Source: Vanilla planifolia (taxonomy: Eukaryota; Streptophyta; Magnoliopsida; Asparagales; Orchidaceae). Taken from it: 64,000 nt of DNA. This document shows, in pieces, positions 13,301 to 24,916 of this stretch. The position numbers and the translations under genes are program-made. Numbering within the stretch: position 1 is the stretch's first letter; every line of letters starts with the position of its first letter. The stretch is from contig CM043870.1 of assembly GCA_023846275.1 (NCBI GenBank), forward strand, positions 9,371,527 through 9,435,526, written 5' to 3'. The notes under the pieces were generated by a model. It worked only from the letters and a program-made list of their open reading frames with translations. It searched no databases and was not told the origin of the DNA.

Positions 13301-16300
13301 GAAGGGTATTGGTTGGGAAAACATTAGAAATTAGTATTTATATTTATCGTATGTAGAATTTGTTTGTACTAATATTGTTTAAGGTGACAAAGTTATCCTC
13401 ATTTGAAATTTTGTTTAAGACAAAATCTAATTAACCAATTGATTTAATTGATTTATCATCTAATCTAAATTTTTGATTTTGCATTTTCATTTAGACATAA
13501 TTTTAAAATTTTATGTGATAATGTTAAGTAGAAAATAGAATTCAGTAATTTAAGATATTTTGAAACAATGAATTAAAATAGGACCATTAAAGAATATAAA
13601 GAAGGTGAATATGTTTTAATACATATTTGATTTGAGAGATTAACTTTTATCAAATACAAAAAATGTTATGCTAAAGCTTGTGGTCTTTTAAAATTTAAAT
13701 AAAAAAGTTCATGATAATATTTACGTTTTTTAATTGTCTCCTAATATATTTTTAAGTAATGTTTTTAATATTAAAAATTTATATTATCTTTTAAAGATAT
13801 TATTTATGAAGGAAATTTGTTGATTAACTTTGATACAAGTGACTCAGAAATTGTTTAGATGTCTAAGGATTTAGTTTCAAAATGTTTTTATATTAACTGT
13901 ATTTTAAATGGCTAGATTTTTTTTTGAATCATGATATTTCACATAGGTTTCTAGTTAGATGGAAAGATCAGCCACCTTTAGAGAACACATGAATGATTTT
14001 TTATTTATAAAATTTAGCTCCTGGTTTACTTGATTATTTGGATTCCAAATTTGTGAATAGAGTTTTTCCTGATAAAATTTTAAAATTTTATGTGATAATG
14101 TTAAGTAGTAAATAGAATTTAGTAATTTAAGATATTTTGAAGTACTGAATTAAAATAGGACCATTAAAGAATTTAAAGAAGGTGAATATGTTTTAATACA
14201 TATTTGATTTAATACATATTTGAATCATGATATTTCACATAGGTTTCTAGTTAGATGGAAAGATCAGCCACCTTTAGAGAACACATGAATGATTTTTTAT
14301 TTATAAAAATTAGCTCCTGGCTTACTTGACTATTTGGATTCCAAATTTGTGAACAGAGTTTTTCCTGATAAAATTTTAAAATTTTATGTGATAATGTTAA
14401 GTAGCAAATAGAATTTAGTAATTTAAGATATTCTAAAACACTGAATTAAAATAGGACCATTAAAGAATTTAAAGAAGGTGAATATGTTTTAATACATATT
14501 TGATTTGAGAGATTAACTTTTACCAAATACAAAAAATGATATGCTAAAGCTTGTGGTCTTTTAAAATTTAAATAAAAAAAATTAATGATAATATTTATTT
14601 TTTTTAATTGTCTCCTAATATATTTTTAAGTAATGTTTTTAATATTAAAAATTTATATTATCTTTTAAAGATATTATTTTTGAAGGAAATTTGTTGATTA
14701 ACTCTGATACAAGTGACACAGAAGTTGTTTAGATGTCTAAGGATTTAGTTTCAAAATTTTTTTATATTAATTGTATTTTAATTGGTTAGATTTTTTTTTT
14801 TTGAATCATGATATTTCACATAGGTTTTTAGTTAGATGGAAAGATCAACCATCTTTAGAGAACACATAAATGACTTTTGATTTATAAAAATTAGCTCTTG
14901 GCTTACTTGACTATTTGGACTCCAAATTTGTGAATAGAGTTTTTCCTGATAAAAAGAAATTGATGTAAGACAAATATTAATAGATGATACATATGAGCCA
15001 AAATCCATCTCAAACATATATATTAAGTTAGAAGATGATTCGGTTCATTAGAAAAGTATACAAACATTAAGTGATGCTCAAGACAATTACTAGAGCTCAA
15101 CCTAGGAATTATAGCAAAGCGAAAGAAGAGTTAAGATACTTATTTTAGGATTGAATTTTTATCATTATTTATTTACTTTATCTTTATATAAAATATTCAA
15201 AAAAAATAATAACTGTTGAGAATTGTTAGATAGTTAAAAAGTTCAAATTTTTAAGTCCTTTATTTTCATAAAGATAAGGATTCGGTAAGTATGTCTTACC
15301 TTTTATATCTTATCTTCTTAAAGATAATAATTAGATATGTATATTTTATATTTTCATGTCTTCTCTTCATAATGATAAAAATTGTATGAGTCTATCTTAT
15401 ATTTTCATGTTGAGTTTATGAGTAGCTTAAAAATTACGTAATTGAGGTTTTTTTGTTAAATTAAATTCAAAGTTTTGAAGAGCTTTGAAGTTTAGAAGAG
15501 CTCACCTCTGTTTCTAAAAGAGAACCCTTCCTAGAAGAGTAGGGTTTATCTCTACTTTTCATCCTTACCATCCTCATTCCGCTGCACGAGTTCTTGTCTT
15601 GTGACATTTTCTATCAGGTTTAGTATTTCTTCTATATAGCCTTTATTTCCATTTGTTATTGAATGGAGTTTTTATTCTTTTGGAGTTACCATTAGACTAT
15701 GCAAACCACTAGAACTTATAGGAGCTTTTTGCCTTCCATATATGTTAGCATAGTCTGGCTGTAGACACCATTATCCTTGAAATGACTTTACATTGGATGT
15801 CAAAACTCTTTCTTTATAGATTCCTCCCTAAGTTGCACCATTCTGTGATAGTAATATTGATGAATTCTATTCATGGCCTATTTAATTTGATGAAGTTTCT
15901 TATCATTATGGATTTTAGAAGTCTATTTTCAAGATAGTTTTAAATACTTTCAACATGCTTTATTGGACAAAGTTCTAATGATAATCATATCATGATTTCA
16001 TTTTCATTCCTTTATGTGTGAAACGAAATCCTAATATTTGCAGAATATGTTGATTTCAAATTTCTTCTAATCAAATATTGAAATTTGCTGAATTTCATGA
16101 ATTTGTAAGATATGTTTTTAACTTACAAAGCACCTATTGAGTCCTTGGGAAAATGCTTTAACTGATTTCTTTGATTTTATATTTTTAATATCATCTATAT
16201 AGCAATGTTGTTCCTATATTATATTGTTTTCTATCCATTTACCCTTTATACTTTTTTCTTTCAGGTGGGTGGCTCTTTCCTGGAGCAGCACCTGCACCGG

Positions 16301-19300
16301 TGCCGTGCTCTGGGGGCCTTCAACCATCTTCTTAGTTTACGAGCTTCAAAACTTAAAATTTCTACTGAGCATGGGGAACCATCGAGGCAAAACACTATTC
16401 AATCAGATGTACAGGCAATTTTATCACCATTGAGCCAGAATGAATGGTCCCTTATTCCATCTGTGAGTTTTCCATCTTAACTTGAACGATTTGTGTCTCT
16501 ATTTGTTAATTTATGCATCTTTTGTTGGTATTAGTTAATAGGTATTGATTATTTGTGCATTATTAATATATCTCTTTAATATCATTTAACTAATTTGAGG
16601 TTTATACGAGGATTTAAATAGCTTTTAGGAAACTTCAATCTATGATGACTTCTGTTGTCTATGTGGGTTTACTACACTCTTATGTGGTGCTGTTTTATCC
16701 TCTATTAATTTCAGGTGATACAGATGGCTATTTTGCATTTTGATGATTCAGCTTTGGTTGCTTCATGCACATTCCTGTTGGAGTTATGTGGGTTATCTGC
16801 AAGCATGCTTCGCACTGATATTGCAGCACTGTTGCGTATTTCTGATTTTTACAATAAGCAAAATACGTTCTTTAATGTTTCACCAAAAGGTTCTGCAATT
16901 CATTCTGAACCTTTCAGAGGTGATATCACATATTCTCTTGCACGAGCTCTAGCTGATAATTTTACTCATCATGACGTTTTCATGGAATTGAAGCAAAAGG
17001 ATGTCCCTTCTAAGATATCTAAAGGTAAACAACCACTGCAACCGCTCATGATTGTTTTGCAGTATCTGGAAAAAGCAAGCTTGCCGTCATTAGAAGAAGG
17101 CAAGACATGTGGATTTTGGCTTTCCAGTGATATTGGTGATGGATTGGAATTACGATCACAGCAAAAGGATGCAAGCCTGCACTGGAAACTAGTTATGGAG
17201 TTTTGTCGGATTCATCATCTCCCATTGAGTACCAAGTATCTTGCTTTACTTGCAAATGATAATGATTGGGTACTTCTCATTCTTTTCCTTCAATTCCTTC
17301 TCTCATTCAGCCCTTTATAGTACTTTAATAGATAGCGATAACTAATAATTTAGTATATGGTTCTCAGGTTGGCTTTTTAATGGAAGCACAAATTGGGATG
17401 TTTCTCATAGATGCTGTTATCGAAGTGGTAAATTTGATGTGCAGAACAGTGAAATTTTTAATGAGCTTAATCCTCTTTTTTAACTGGCATAGTTGATTTT
17501 GCTTTCTCTATTGCACTATGTCTTATATTTTCATGTGTTCTTTAGGCAGCCAAGGAGTTCAGTAATCCAAGACTTAAGATTCATATATTAACAGTCCTCA
17601 GAAGTATGCAGTCAATGAGGAAAAAACTCTGCTCTTCGTTGGGTAAATCCTCTGGTAGCGATGATACAGTGTTTTCCAACGATAGATTCACTATGGTTCC
17701 TGTTGAACTTTTTGGACTAATTGCCTTGTGCGAGAGGCAAAAGAATCCTGGTGAAACTCTTCTTGTAAAGGCCAAAGATCTGCGTTGGTCTTTGTTGGCA
17801 ATGGTTGCTTCATGCTTTTCTGACGTCTCTCCACTTTCCTGTTTAATTGTGTGGCTTGAGATTACAGCAGCAAGGTAATAAATTCATTTTTTTTTCATAT
17901 ATTTTGACCTTTTGAACTATCAGGATGTGTTATTGTTATTTTTGCTGATTGACACTTCTATTTTGGGTAAAATGATCTTTCTTTTAAAATTTATTATTTG
18001 CTCAAAGTTTCATTCTTGTTTTTATAGGGAGACATCATCAATCAAGGTAAATGACATTTCCTCCAAAGTTGCTGAAAACGTTAAAGCTGCCGTGGAGGCT
18101 ACAAATGAATTGCCCTCAGGATGCAGAACTCTTTCATTTCACTACAATAGGAGAAATACTAAAAGAAGGCGACTTTTGGAGCCTATATCTGAAAGCTACG
18201 TGACCACTTCCTCTAAGTTCTTTCCCAATTCAGTGGCCTCTATGAAAATTTCAGTTTCTGAAGAAACCATTCTGAATGACTTGGAAGCAAACACAATTGT
18301 TCAGCAATCCAAGGTCTACAATGATCCTGAGGCAGCCCTTACTTCTCTGTCCCGTATGGTAGCCGTTCTTTGTGAACAGCATCTATTTCTTCCTTTGCTA
18401 AGAGCTTTTGAAATGTTTCTTCCATCTTGCTCTCTCCTCCCTTTTATACGCTCCCTTCAGGTACATTTGACTTCCAAAAGGTTTACACTCAATTTAAGAT
18501 TTTTAAAATATTTCTGGCTTGCTTGATCTCCAAATAGATTGTATTTTATTAAATGTTATTCTGACTCGTTTGCTAATGTTAATTCTAGGCATTCTCTCAA
18601 ATGCGGCTGTCTGAAGCTTCTGCCCACCTATCATCCTTTTCAACAAGAATAAAAGATGAAGCGTTGTATATGCCAAGGGATGGGAAATTAAGAGCATCAT
18701 GGATTAGTTTAACTGCTGCAAAAGCTGCAGAAGCACTCCTGTTAACTTGCCCATCAGCCTATGAAAAGAGGTGCTTGTTGCAACTTCTTGCTGCAACTGA
18801 TTTCGGTGATGGAGGATCTACTTCCACACATTTCCAGAGGCTTTATTGGAAAATTAATTTAGCTGAACCTTCTTTACGCAAGGATGATGACTTATATTTG
18901 GGAAACGAGACCCTAGATGATTCCTCACTTTTAGCTGCCTTAGAAAATAATGGGCGATGGGACCAAGCTAGAAATCTGGCAAGGCAGCTTGAATCTTCTG
19001 GTGCATCTTGGAAATATGCTGCTCATCACGTGACTGAAGCACAGGTGTTTTAATATCCTTATTCTTACTGTGTGCATTACTTAATAGTAATCAGATTTTA
19101 GTTTGCTATGGTTATTTGGAAGATCTCAGTTTTTCAAATTTTAGATCTCATGTTTGTGGTAGGCTCTTGAGCCAAATTTGCAGCAGCTGTGCTCTTTATT
19201 CAGACACATCTTTTTCACAGATAGATGTATAAGCATGGCTCGTTATTATTTCTTTTTGATGTTTTGAGGTAGATGTATAAGAATGTTTTGATGCTGAGTT

Positions 19301-22052
19301 TTTTCAAGTTTTTAACGATGATGAAGGTATGTGGGCCAAGTCATCGGCAGGACGAGATATTACTTGTACTGTTTTCTTGGTTCATTTTGTGAGTTACAGC
19401 ATAACCACATGTGTTTTAGGTTGATATTTCATTAACTTGTTTCCCTCATCAAGGCTGAAGCAATGGTGGCAGAATGGAAAGAATTCCTCTGGGACGTACC
19501 TGAAGAGAGAGCTGCTCTATGGACCTACTGTAACACACTTTTTGTGAGACACTCTCTTCCAGCATTGCAGGTTGATGTCCATTTTTTTAGCATAGAATTA
19601 TGCTAGCCTTCAAGAATGTCATATGCTTGAGAAGCGCAGACCATGTGCATGTCTTTAATTTTTTCTTCTTGGTTGGGCAGGCTGGTTTGTTTTTTCTTAG
19701 ACATGCTGATGCTGTTGAAAAAGAGATTCCAGCTAGAGAACTACATGAAATGCTCTTGCTTGCACTTCAGTGGTTAAGTGGCTCAATCACACAATGCCCC
19801 CCGTAAGATAACAAGACTGAACTTTTGATTTTAGTAATGTACTTTAAATAGTAAGTAATATTGTTAATATTTCTAGAGTTTATCCTCTTTACCTTCTGCG
19901 AGAGATTGAAACAAGAGTGTGGCTTTTGGCTGTGGAATCAGATGCTCAGTCTAAGACAGATAGCGATTATAATCTGCCATCTTATACCCAGAGTCTCGGT
20001 GGTAGAAACACTGGTGGCATTATAGAACAAACTGCTTCTATTATAGAAAAGATGGATGGCCATTTAAATGCAATGCAAGTGAAACCTTCTGAGAGGACTG
20101 GTTCAAGAGAAAATAGCCAGCAATTTGAACACCCTTCCCAGGTATATGATTTGATCAATCCTGATATTATGACCGTGTCAAGCAACTCAAGAATGAAAAG
20201 AAGGTCCAAGGTCATACTAAGGCAATCCTCAGACAATATGGATAACATTGACTCTGATGATTCTCCCAATTCTCATCATAATTTCAAGAGCGGAGAACTA
20301 TCCAAAGGTTTCCCACAGCAAGAGGAAAATGTGAAAATTGAATTGTCCATTTCAGGATGGGAAGACAAAGTCAAGCCTGCAGATATGGAAAGGGCTGTTC
20401 TTTCCCTTTTGGAATTTGGACAACTAACAGCTGCCAAGCAGCTTCAGCATAAACTATCCCCAGAACACGTGCCTTCTGAACTAGCAGTTGTGGATGCTGC
20501 TTTGAAAGTGGCTGCTCTTTCATCTTCATGTAGTGATGAAGGAATAAGGGACTTGATGATGATCGAGGAATTCTCTTTATTCTTCCAATCTCTCAACATA
20601 AATTTCAGCAACCATGAAATTGACACACTGCAGGTTTTTATTCTACACAGGACTGGAATTTAATTAATAAATGAGTAGTTTCTGTTTCTTATGTGAAATT
20701 CCTTATTCAGATCAGTTTTTCTTTAGTCAATTACTCGGTAAAATATTTAGGAGGTAAAAAAAAAAAAAAAAAATTTATCTTTTCGAATGAACACAACATG
20801 ACAACTGTTCCTTTGGTGTTCTTTATGAAGTTAACTTTGTGCTATGAATGATAGTCAAACTTATTCCAAATAAACAGGTTTTGGAGTCCTTGTCCACCAA
20901 GTGCAGTGAAGGCTGTGGGCGAGGATTATGCTTGAAAATAATAGCAGTAGTAAAAGCTGCTAAAGCTCTGGGTCTTACTTTTTCTGAAGCATTTGAAAAA
21001 AGGCCCATAGAATTGCTTCAGCTGCTCTCTTTAAAAGCCCAAGACTCACTTGAGGAAGCTCAGCTCTTGGTAAAAACCCATTTCATCCGGCCATCAAGCA
21101 TTGCACAAATTCTGGCGGAATCTTTCTTGAAGGCATGTTTAGAGCCATTTCTTTTGTTTTGTTAAAATTAAACCTTGGCCCATTAAAGCGACATTTACCA
21201 TGTAGTTGGTGATATGTCCTAAAATATTTCTATTTATGATCAGGGTTTATTAGCCGCACATCGTGGAGGTTATATGGATTCTCAAAAGGAAGAAGGCCCT
21301 GCGCCGCTTTTGTGGAGATTTTCTGATTTTTTGAAGTGGGCAGAACTTTGCCCTTCAGAACAAGAAATTGGTCATGCACTGATGCGCTTAGTGATGACTG
21401 GACAAGAAATTCCACATGCTTGTGAGGTAAGTGATTATTATTATTTTTTTTTGTCTAATTGACAACTTTACTTCTGACACAAAGGGTTGCTCATTACTTC
21501 AATTTTTTTTTTCTGTACATGAATTAGCTTATCGCTTTAGAACCTTAAATCTATGGACTTGTATGGGAATGAAATTCTATCTTTTAGCCCAACTGACCAG
21601 GTGTAGACAGTAGACATCTCTTTGTTCTCCATTACCAATAGAAGATTAAGTCTTCATGTTCTACAAAATTGTTTTGAGCAGTATTAAAAAGGTAGAAGTG
21701 CTTTACTTTGCCTTGGCGTAACAAACAACTATGCTCATTTCTTTCAACATGTGCCAACTTTCTTGCTGCACATGTGGAACACGCGCCTTAGCCAATGGTG
21801 CTACTTCAATGGATTTTGGAAAAGAAATAACGGACCTACTCCTGCATGAACCTTTTAATGGTAGAAATGCTCCTTATTCCAGTCATATTCTGGTAAATTG
21901 TATGATTTTTTCAAGAAACAACACTAGAATCCCCAAGCATATAGATCCAGAGTTAGATGAACTGTTGGATCTTGGGTTTTGTTGTGGAACACTTAAAACT
22001 ATTGTAAAGAAGGGGAAGTTTTTGTCTTATTTTATTAGCTTATATGAGTGCT

Positions 22053-22083
<31 letters not shown>

Positions 22084-24916
22084 ATGTATGTATGTATAAT
22101 AGATAGATAGATATAGATAAAGAGAAAGAAATATAATAGATACAAAAGACATGAATTTAAAAATAATTTCAATAAAAAATAATATTACATAATATTGACT
22201 CAAGTAATTGGTGAATATAGTCATTATTAATATTCTAATATAGAATTTTTTTTAACATTTCTCTCAAGTTAGAGCATATATATCTTGAAGATTTAGCTAA
22301 GAGAATTGAAGTGTTGATAGTGTTTTTATAAAAATATCTGTTTATTGTTCTTTAGTAAAGGTAAGAGGACGGATGATACTCCTTTAAGTAGATAACACCT
22401 TTAATAATTTTATAATCTACTTCAATACGTTTTGTTCATTCATGTAAATCAGGGTTGTTTTGCAATAGCAATGAATACTTGATTATCACATTTAAAAGTC
22501 ATTGATGGAGTAAAATGTTATTTTGAAATCTTATATATGACCCAAATCTTATAATAAATTTCTTCCAAATGTATTAATTAATTTCCTTAATGTTAAACCT
22601 ATTACTTCCAACAAGAAGGATGTCATCCACATATCCCAAGATTCATCATCTTAGAGTTGTAAGATAAAAGATAGATTGATCAACTGTGTTACTTCGTAGG
22701 CAGACTCATGCAAAGATGGCTAACGAAAAAGTGAAGAGAATGACTATAAAGAAGGGAATGATTGAGGCAGGAGAGAGAGAAGAGGAAGGGAGAAAGAAGA
22801 CCATGATAGAAGAGTGGAAGGATTTCAATGGCTGTGTCCTTAATCAGGGTTTGATGTTTGTAAAAAAGGGAAAATTTCTATCATTTTTTATTATTAGTGA
22901 GTGCCTACATATATATATATATAAGCAAATAGAACAAATATAAAATGGTTAAGAATAGAGAGTATATATTACATGACGGCATAAATAGGTTGCAGGTAGT
23001 TTAATATTTCTGTTACAACTTCTGCCCATTTAGACGAATAACAGAGATTCATGTTCTGATTAATCCAAATTACTATGATTTGTTCTTTAGTGAGTTTGCT
23101 TTGCAGTTGCAACATTTTTTAAAGTGTTTGCAAGTAGTTGAATACCAACTGATATAGGAAAACTACGGTTACTTTTCAAAACGTGGATTGAACTTGCTGA
23201 AGCTGTGCAATTGAAATGCAGTTAGTTGTTTGGGCATCAATTGTTGAAAGCTCCTCTTTCATTGAACTCGAAGCTGTACATTATTTGCTATCCAAGCTCC
23301 AACTCTTATGATTAGTCCAACGCTGATTCAATTGTGTGCTGGTCATTTTATATCATCTGGGCCTGTGTTTTATTTTTTCTTCGCTTTTCCTGATGTTGCA
23401 TGTAAAACCACATTGGGAACTTTTGTTCACACTCGTTTATCCAGTTGAACTTGTTGCAAGATATTATCTTTAGTGTTGAAGTTAGGGATCTGGTATATCG
23501 TAGTATAAAACCTTGCAGGTATTTATTACATGCGTCATGCAACATGCATGCAGGTGGATGTTAAATTTGACCATTTATGCTCTTACAAAAATTTATGAAT
23601 GCTTTTTCAGGTTGAACTTCTCATACTGTCTCATCATTTCTACAAGTCTTCTGCCTGTTTGGATGGCGTGGATGTTCTTGTCACCCTTGCTGCAAACAGG
23701 GTAGAATCTTATGTTTCAGAGGGGGATTTCTCTTGTTTGGCTCGTTTGGTTACTGGAGTTAGTAATTTCCACGCCCTGAACTTTATTCTTAATATACTCA
23801 TAGAGAATGGGCAGCTGGAGCTTTTGCTCAACAAGTATTCCATTGCTGATTCTGACGACTTGGTCAGAGGATTTCGAATTGCAGTTCTTACATCGTTGAA
23901 GGCTTTTAATCTTAGTGATCTCGATGAATATGAAAAGGTTTGTATCTTTACTGTCCTTTGATATGCCCTGTAACTCTAGATTGAGCAGGCTAATTTAAAA
24001 ATGTATATCTAGATATTATCATATGAACAAAGCATGATTAAAGTTAACAACCACCCATACCATTAATCGACAATAAGGAATCTTTTCTAGTTTGCTCTTT
24101 TCGTAGTTTAGTTTTGATAAGCTTTCTTTTGGCTTAAATCATTAAACGTTCCTAATCTTTCAGGTGTATAACCACTTCAACATGAAGCACGAGTCCGCAT
24201 CCCTCCTTGAGTCCCGTTCTTCGCAACACATGCGCACGTGGTTGTCCTACCGCGAGAGGGACCGTAATGCCGTCGAACTACTCGAATCCATGCGGTACCT
24301 CATCGAGGCTGCCGAAGTTTACTCCACCGTGGACGCCGGCCACAAGGCCCGCTCCGCCCGCGCCAGAGCTGCTCTCCTCTCTCTGCAGATTCGCATCCCG
24401 GACTTCATCTGGATGGAGCTCTCCGAAACCAACGCTCGGCGAGTCCTGGTTGATCAGTCCCGCTTTCATGAGGCCCTCGTCGTCGCCGAAGCCTACAATC
24501 TAAACCACTCGAGCGAGTGGGCGCCCGTTCTCTGGAACCAAATGCTGAGACCCGATTTGATCGAGCAGTTTGTGGCGGAGTTTGTGGCCATCCTTCCCCT
24601 GCAGCCTTCCATGCTTCTGGAGCTGGCGAGGTTTTACAGGGCGGAGGTGTCGGCGAGGGGAGAGCAGTCGCATTTCTCTGTGTGGCTCTCACCCGGGGGT
24701 TTACCCGCCGAGTGGAACAGGCATTTGGGCAGGTCGTTTAGGTGTTTGCTGAGGAAAACTAGAGATCTGCGGTTGCGGATGCAGTTGGCTACAATAGCTA
24801 CGGGATTTGATGATGTGATTAATTCTTGCATGAAGGTTTTGGATAAGGTGCCGGACAACGGAGCGCCATTGGTGTTGAGGAGAACACACGGCGGAGTTTA
24901 TGTTCCTCTCATGTGA
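1305..24916 (+). CDS. Spatacsin-like (SPG11-type) protein, C-terminal 1,749 residues; 5' part outside window
   Basis: Sixteen exons join in frame: 1305-1698, 1833-1975, 2397-2564, 16265-16462, 16715-17269, 17368-17427, 17546-17874, 18028-18460, 18589-19044, 19454-19570, 19681-19802, 19877-20633, 20878-21132, 21244-21426, 23611-23937, 24164-24916 (TGA stop). They total 5,250 nt, and all phases agree. The product resembles plant spatacsins throughout: MLPCWFPK in exon 2, [15 protein letters not shown] in exon 4, [13 protein letters not shown] in exon 8. The Spatacsin_C region spans the last four exons ([46 protein letters not shown]). Animal spatacsin works with spastizin and AP-5 in lysosome reformation; the plant role is not established. 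Full-length plant homologues are roughly 3,000 residues, so a little under half is missing to the left. All introns are GT-AG except 21133-21243 (GC-AG). Family assignment is by recall of the conserved C-terminus, without a search. Confidence 0.93.
7810..8010. repeat. Diverged tandem duplication with a 120-bp offset
   Basis: The block at 7810-7890 recurs at 7930-8010. Shared stretches include TTAAAGGAAAA or TAAAGGAAAAA, then ACG(C/T)AGGA(C/T)TGTG, then TTTGTT, then GGGT. Point differences are many, mostly transitions, so the duplication looks old. It lies inside the giant intron and encodes nothing recognisable. Confidence 0.6.
9740..15130 (+). mobile_element. Decayed Ty3/gypsy chromovirus (gag-pol with chromodomain) in the giant intron
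   Basis: Same strand as the host gene. Domains occur in canonical order with many stops and frameshifts. Gag lies at about 9.76-10.6 kb ([16 protein letters not shown]). A broken CCHC knuckle is at 10642-10680. A protease active-site remnant is near 10810-10850 (LVINDGST). Reverse transcriptase spans 11478-12240: the segment 11478-11672 is open ([14 protein letters not shown]), and the catalytic block reads [11 protein letters not shown], so the second catalytic Asp is lost. RNase H is at 12361-12470 ([17 protein letters not shown]). The integrase core is at 12960-13300 (IDFILEL, HPQIDR then a stop). A chromodomain-like tail contains RFLVRWK. A terminal TRAQ-like peptide lies near 15085. It is certainly inactive. 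The chromodomain assigns it to the chromoviruses; I cannot fix the clade. Confidence 0.88.
13497..14951 (+). repeat. Tandem triplication of the integrase C-terminus/chromodomain segment
   Basis: Three head-to-tail copies: 13497-14073, 14074-14370 and 14371-14951. Each begins near AAATTTTATGTGATAATG and ends near GAGTTTTTCCTGATA. The middle copy lacks an internal segment of about 280 bp and jumps from the TTTAATACATATTTGA motif to the chromodomain part. All three keep the peptide [10 protein letters not shown] and then a stop codon (TGA, TGA, TAA) at the same place. The third copy is followed by the unique polyprotein tail. Confidence 0.88.
15210..15625 (+). mobile_element. Probable 3' LTR remnant of the intronic chromovirus
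   Basis: It follows the polyprotein end and contains repeated TTTTCATAAAGATAA-like segments and a pyrimidine-rich stretch ending near CTTGTGACATTTTC. This layout resembles chromovirus LTRs. I could not find a matching 5' LTR near 9.0-9.7 kb, so the boundaries are guesses. Confidence 0.35.
20756..20773 (+). repeat. A18 homopolymer in a spatacsin intron
   Basis: Eighteen consecutive A residues between the exons ending at 20633 and starting at 20878. Confidence 0.95.
21133..21243 (+). other. Non-canonical GC-AG intron
   Basis: The exon ends TTCTTGAAG at 21132 and the intron begins GCATGT. It ends TGATCAG at 21243, before GGTTTATTAGCC. The joined peptide [15 protein letters not shown] is a conserved spatacsin segment. 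No GT donor nearby keeps the frame and the conserved residues. The AAG|GC context matches the usual strong exon side of GC-AG introns. The intron is 111 bp. Confidence 0.88.
22005..22990 (-). mobile_element. Internally deleted antisense Ty1/copia element
   Basis: Reading the minus strand, 22640-22575 gives the copia reverse-transcriptase box [11 protein letters not shown]. The stretch 22500-22240 resembles the copia RNase H end, including an ...NNPDLHE-like segment. The two flanks share a block: about 22005-22075 and 22855-22925 both read GTAAA(G/A)AAGGG(G/A)A... followed by GAGTGC(T/C)TA and an AT repeat. They are therefore plausible LTR remnants. Most of gag-pol is missing. The LTR boundaries are uncertain. 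Confidence 0.65.
22053..22120. repeat. Compound microsatellite (TA)n-(TGTA)n-(GATA)n
   Basis: An uninterrupted TA run from 22053 to about 22079, then TGTA repeats, then GATA repeats. It lies in the left LTR-like part of the intronic copia remnant. Confidence 0.92.

Larger units (their letters stand above)
2565..16264 (+). other. Giant 13,700-bp intron of the spatacsin-like gene
   Basis: The donor is GAA|GTAAGT at 2564/2565 and the acceptor CTTTCAG|GTG at 16264/16265. The flanking exons end and begin in phase 0 (...ELYASFE / [13 protein letters not shown]...). In the family these segments sit directly next to each other, so no exon appears to be missing. The intron holds one decayed gypsy element in its right half (about 9.74-15.13 kb). 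From 2565 to about 9700 there is AT-rich sequence without recognisable domains; the only structure I see there is a 120-bp tandem duplication near 7.8 kb. Every other resolved intron of this gene is under 2.2 kb. Confidence 0.9.
21427..23610 (+). other. 2.2-kb spatacsin intron containing a copia remnant
   Basis: Donor GAG|GTAAGT at 21426/21427 and acceptor TTTTTCAG at 23610. The flanking codons join the conserved [18 protein letters not shown]. The middle of the intron (about 22.0-22.99 kb) is an antisense copia fragment. A further stretch at 21731-22000 is open for much of its length but matches nothing I recognise. Confidence 0.88.

Noticed and set aside
22027-22224. 65-codon minus-strand Tyr/Ile-rich frame
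   Set aside because: Translation of the TA/TGTA/GATA microsatellite.
24207-24889. Several open frames, both strands, inside the last spatacsin exon
   Set aside because: Shadows of the GC-rich real frame, which ends at 24916 and matches the conserved spatacsin C-terminus.
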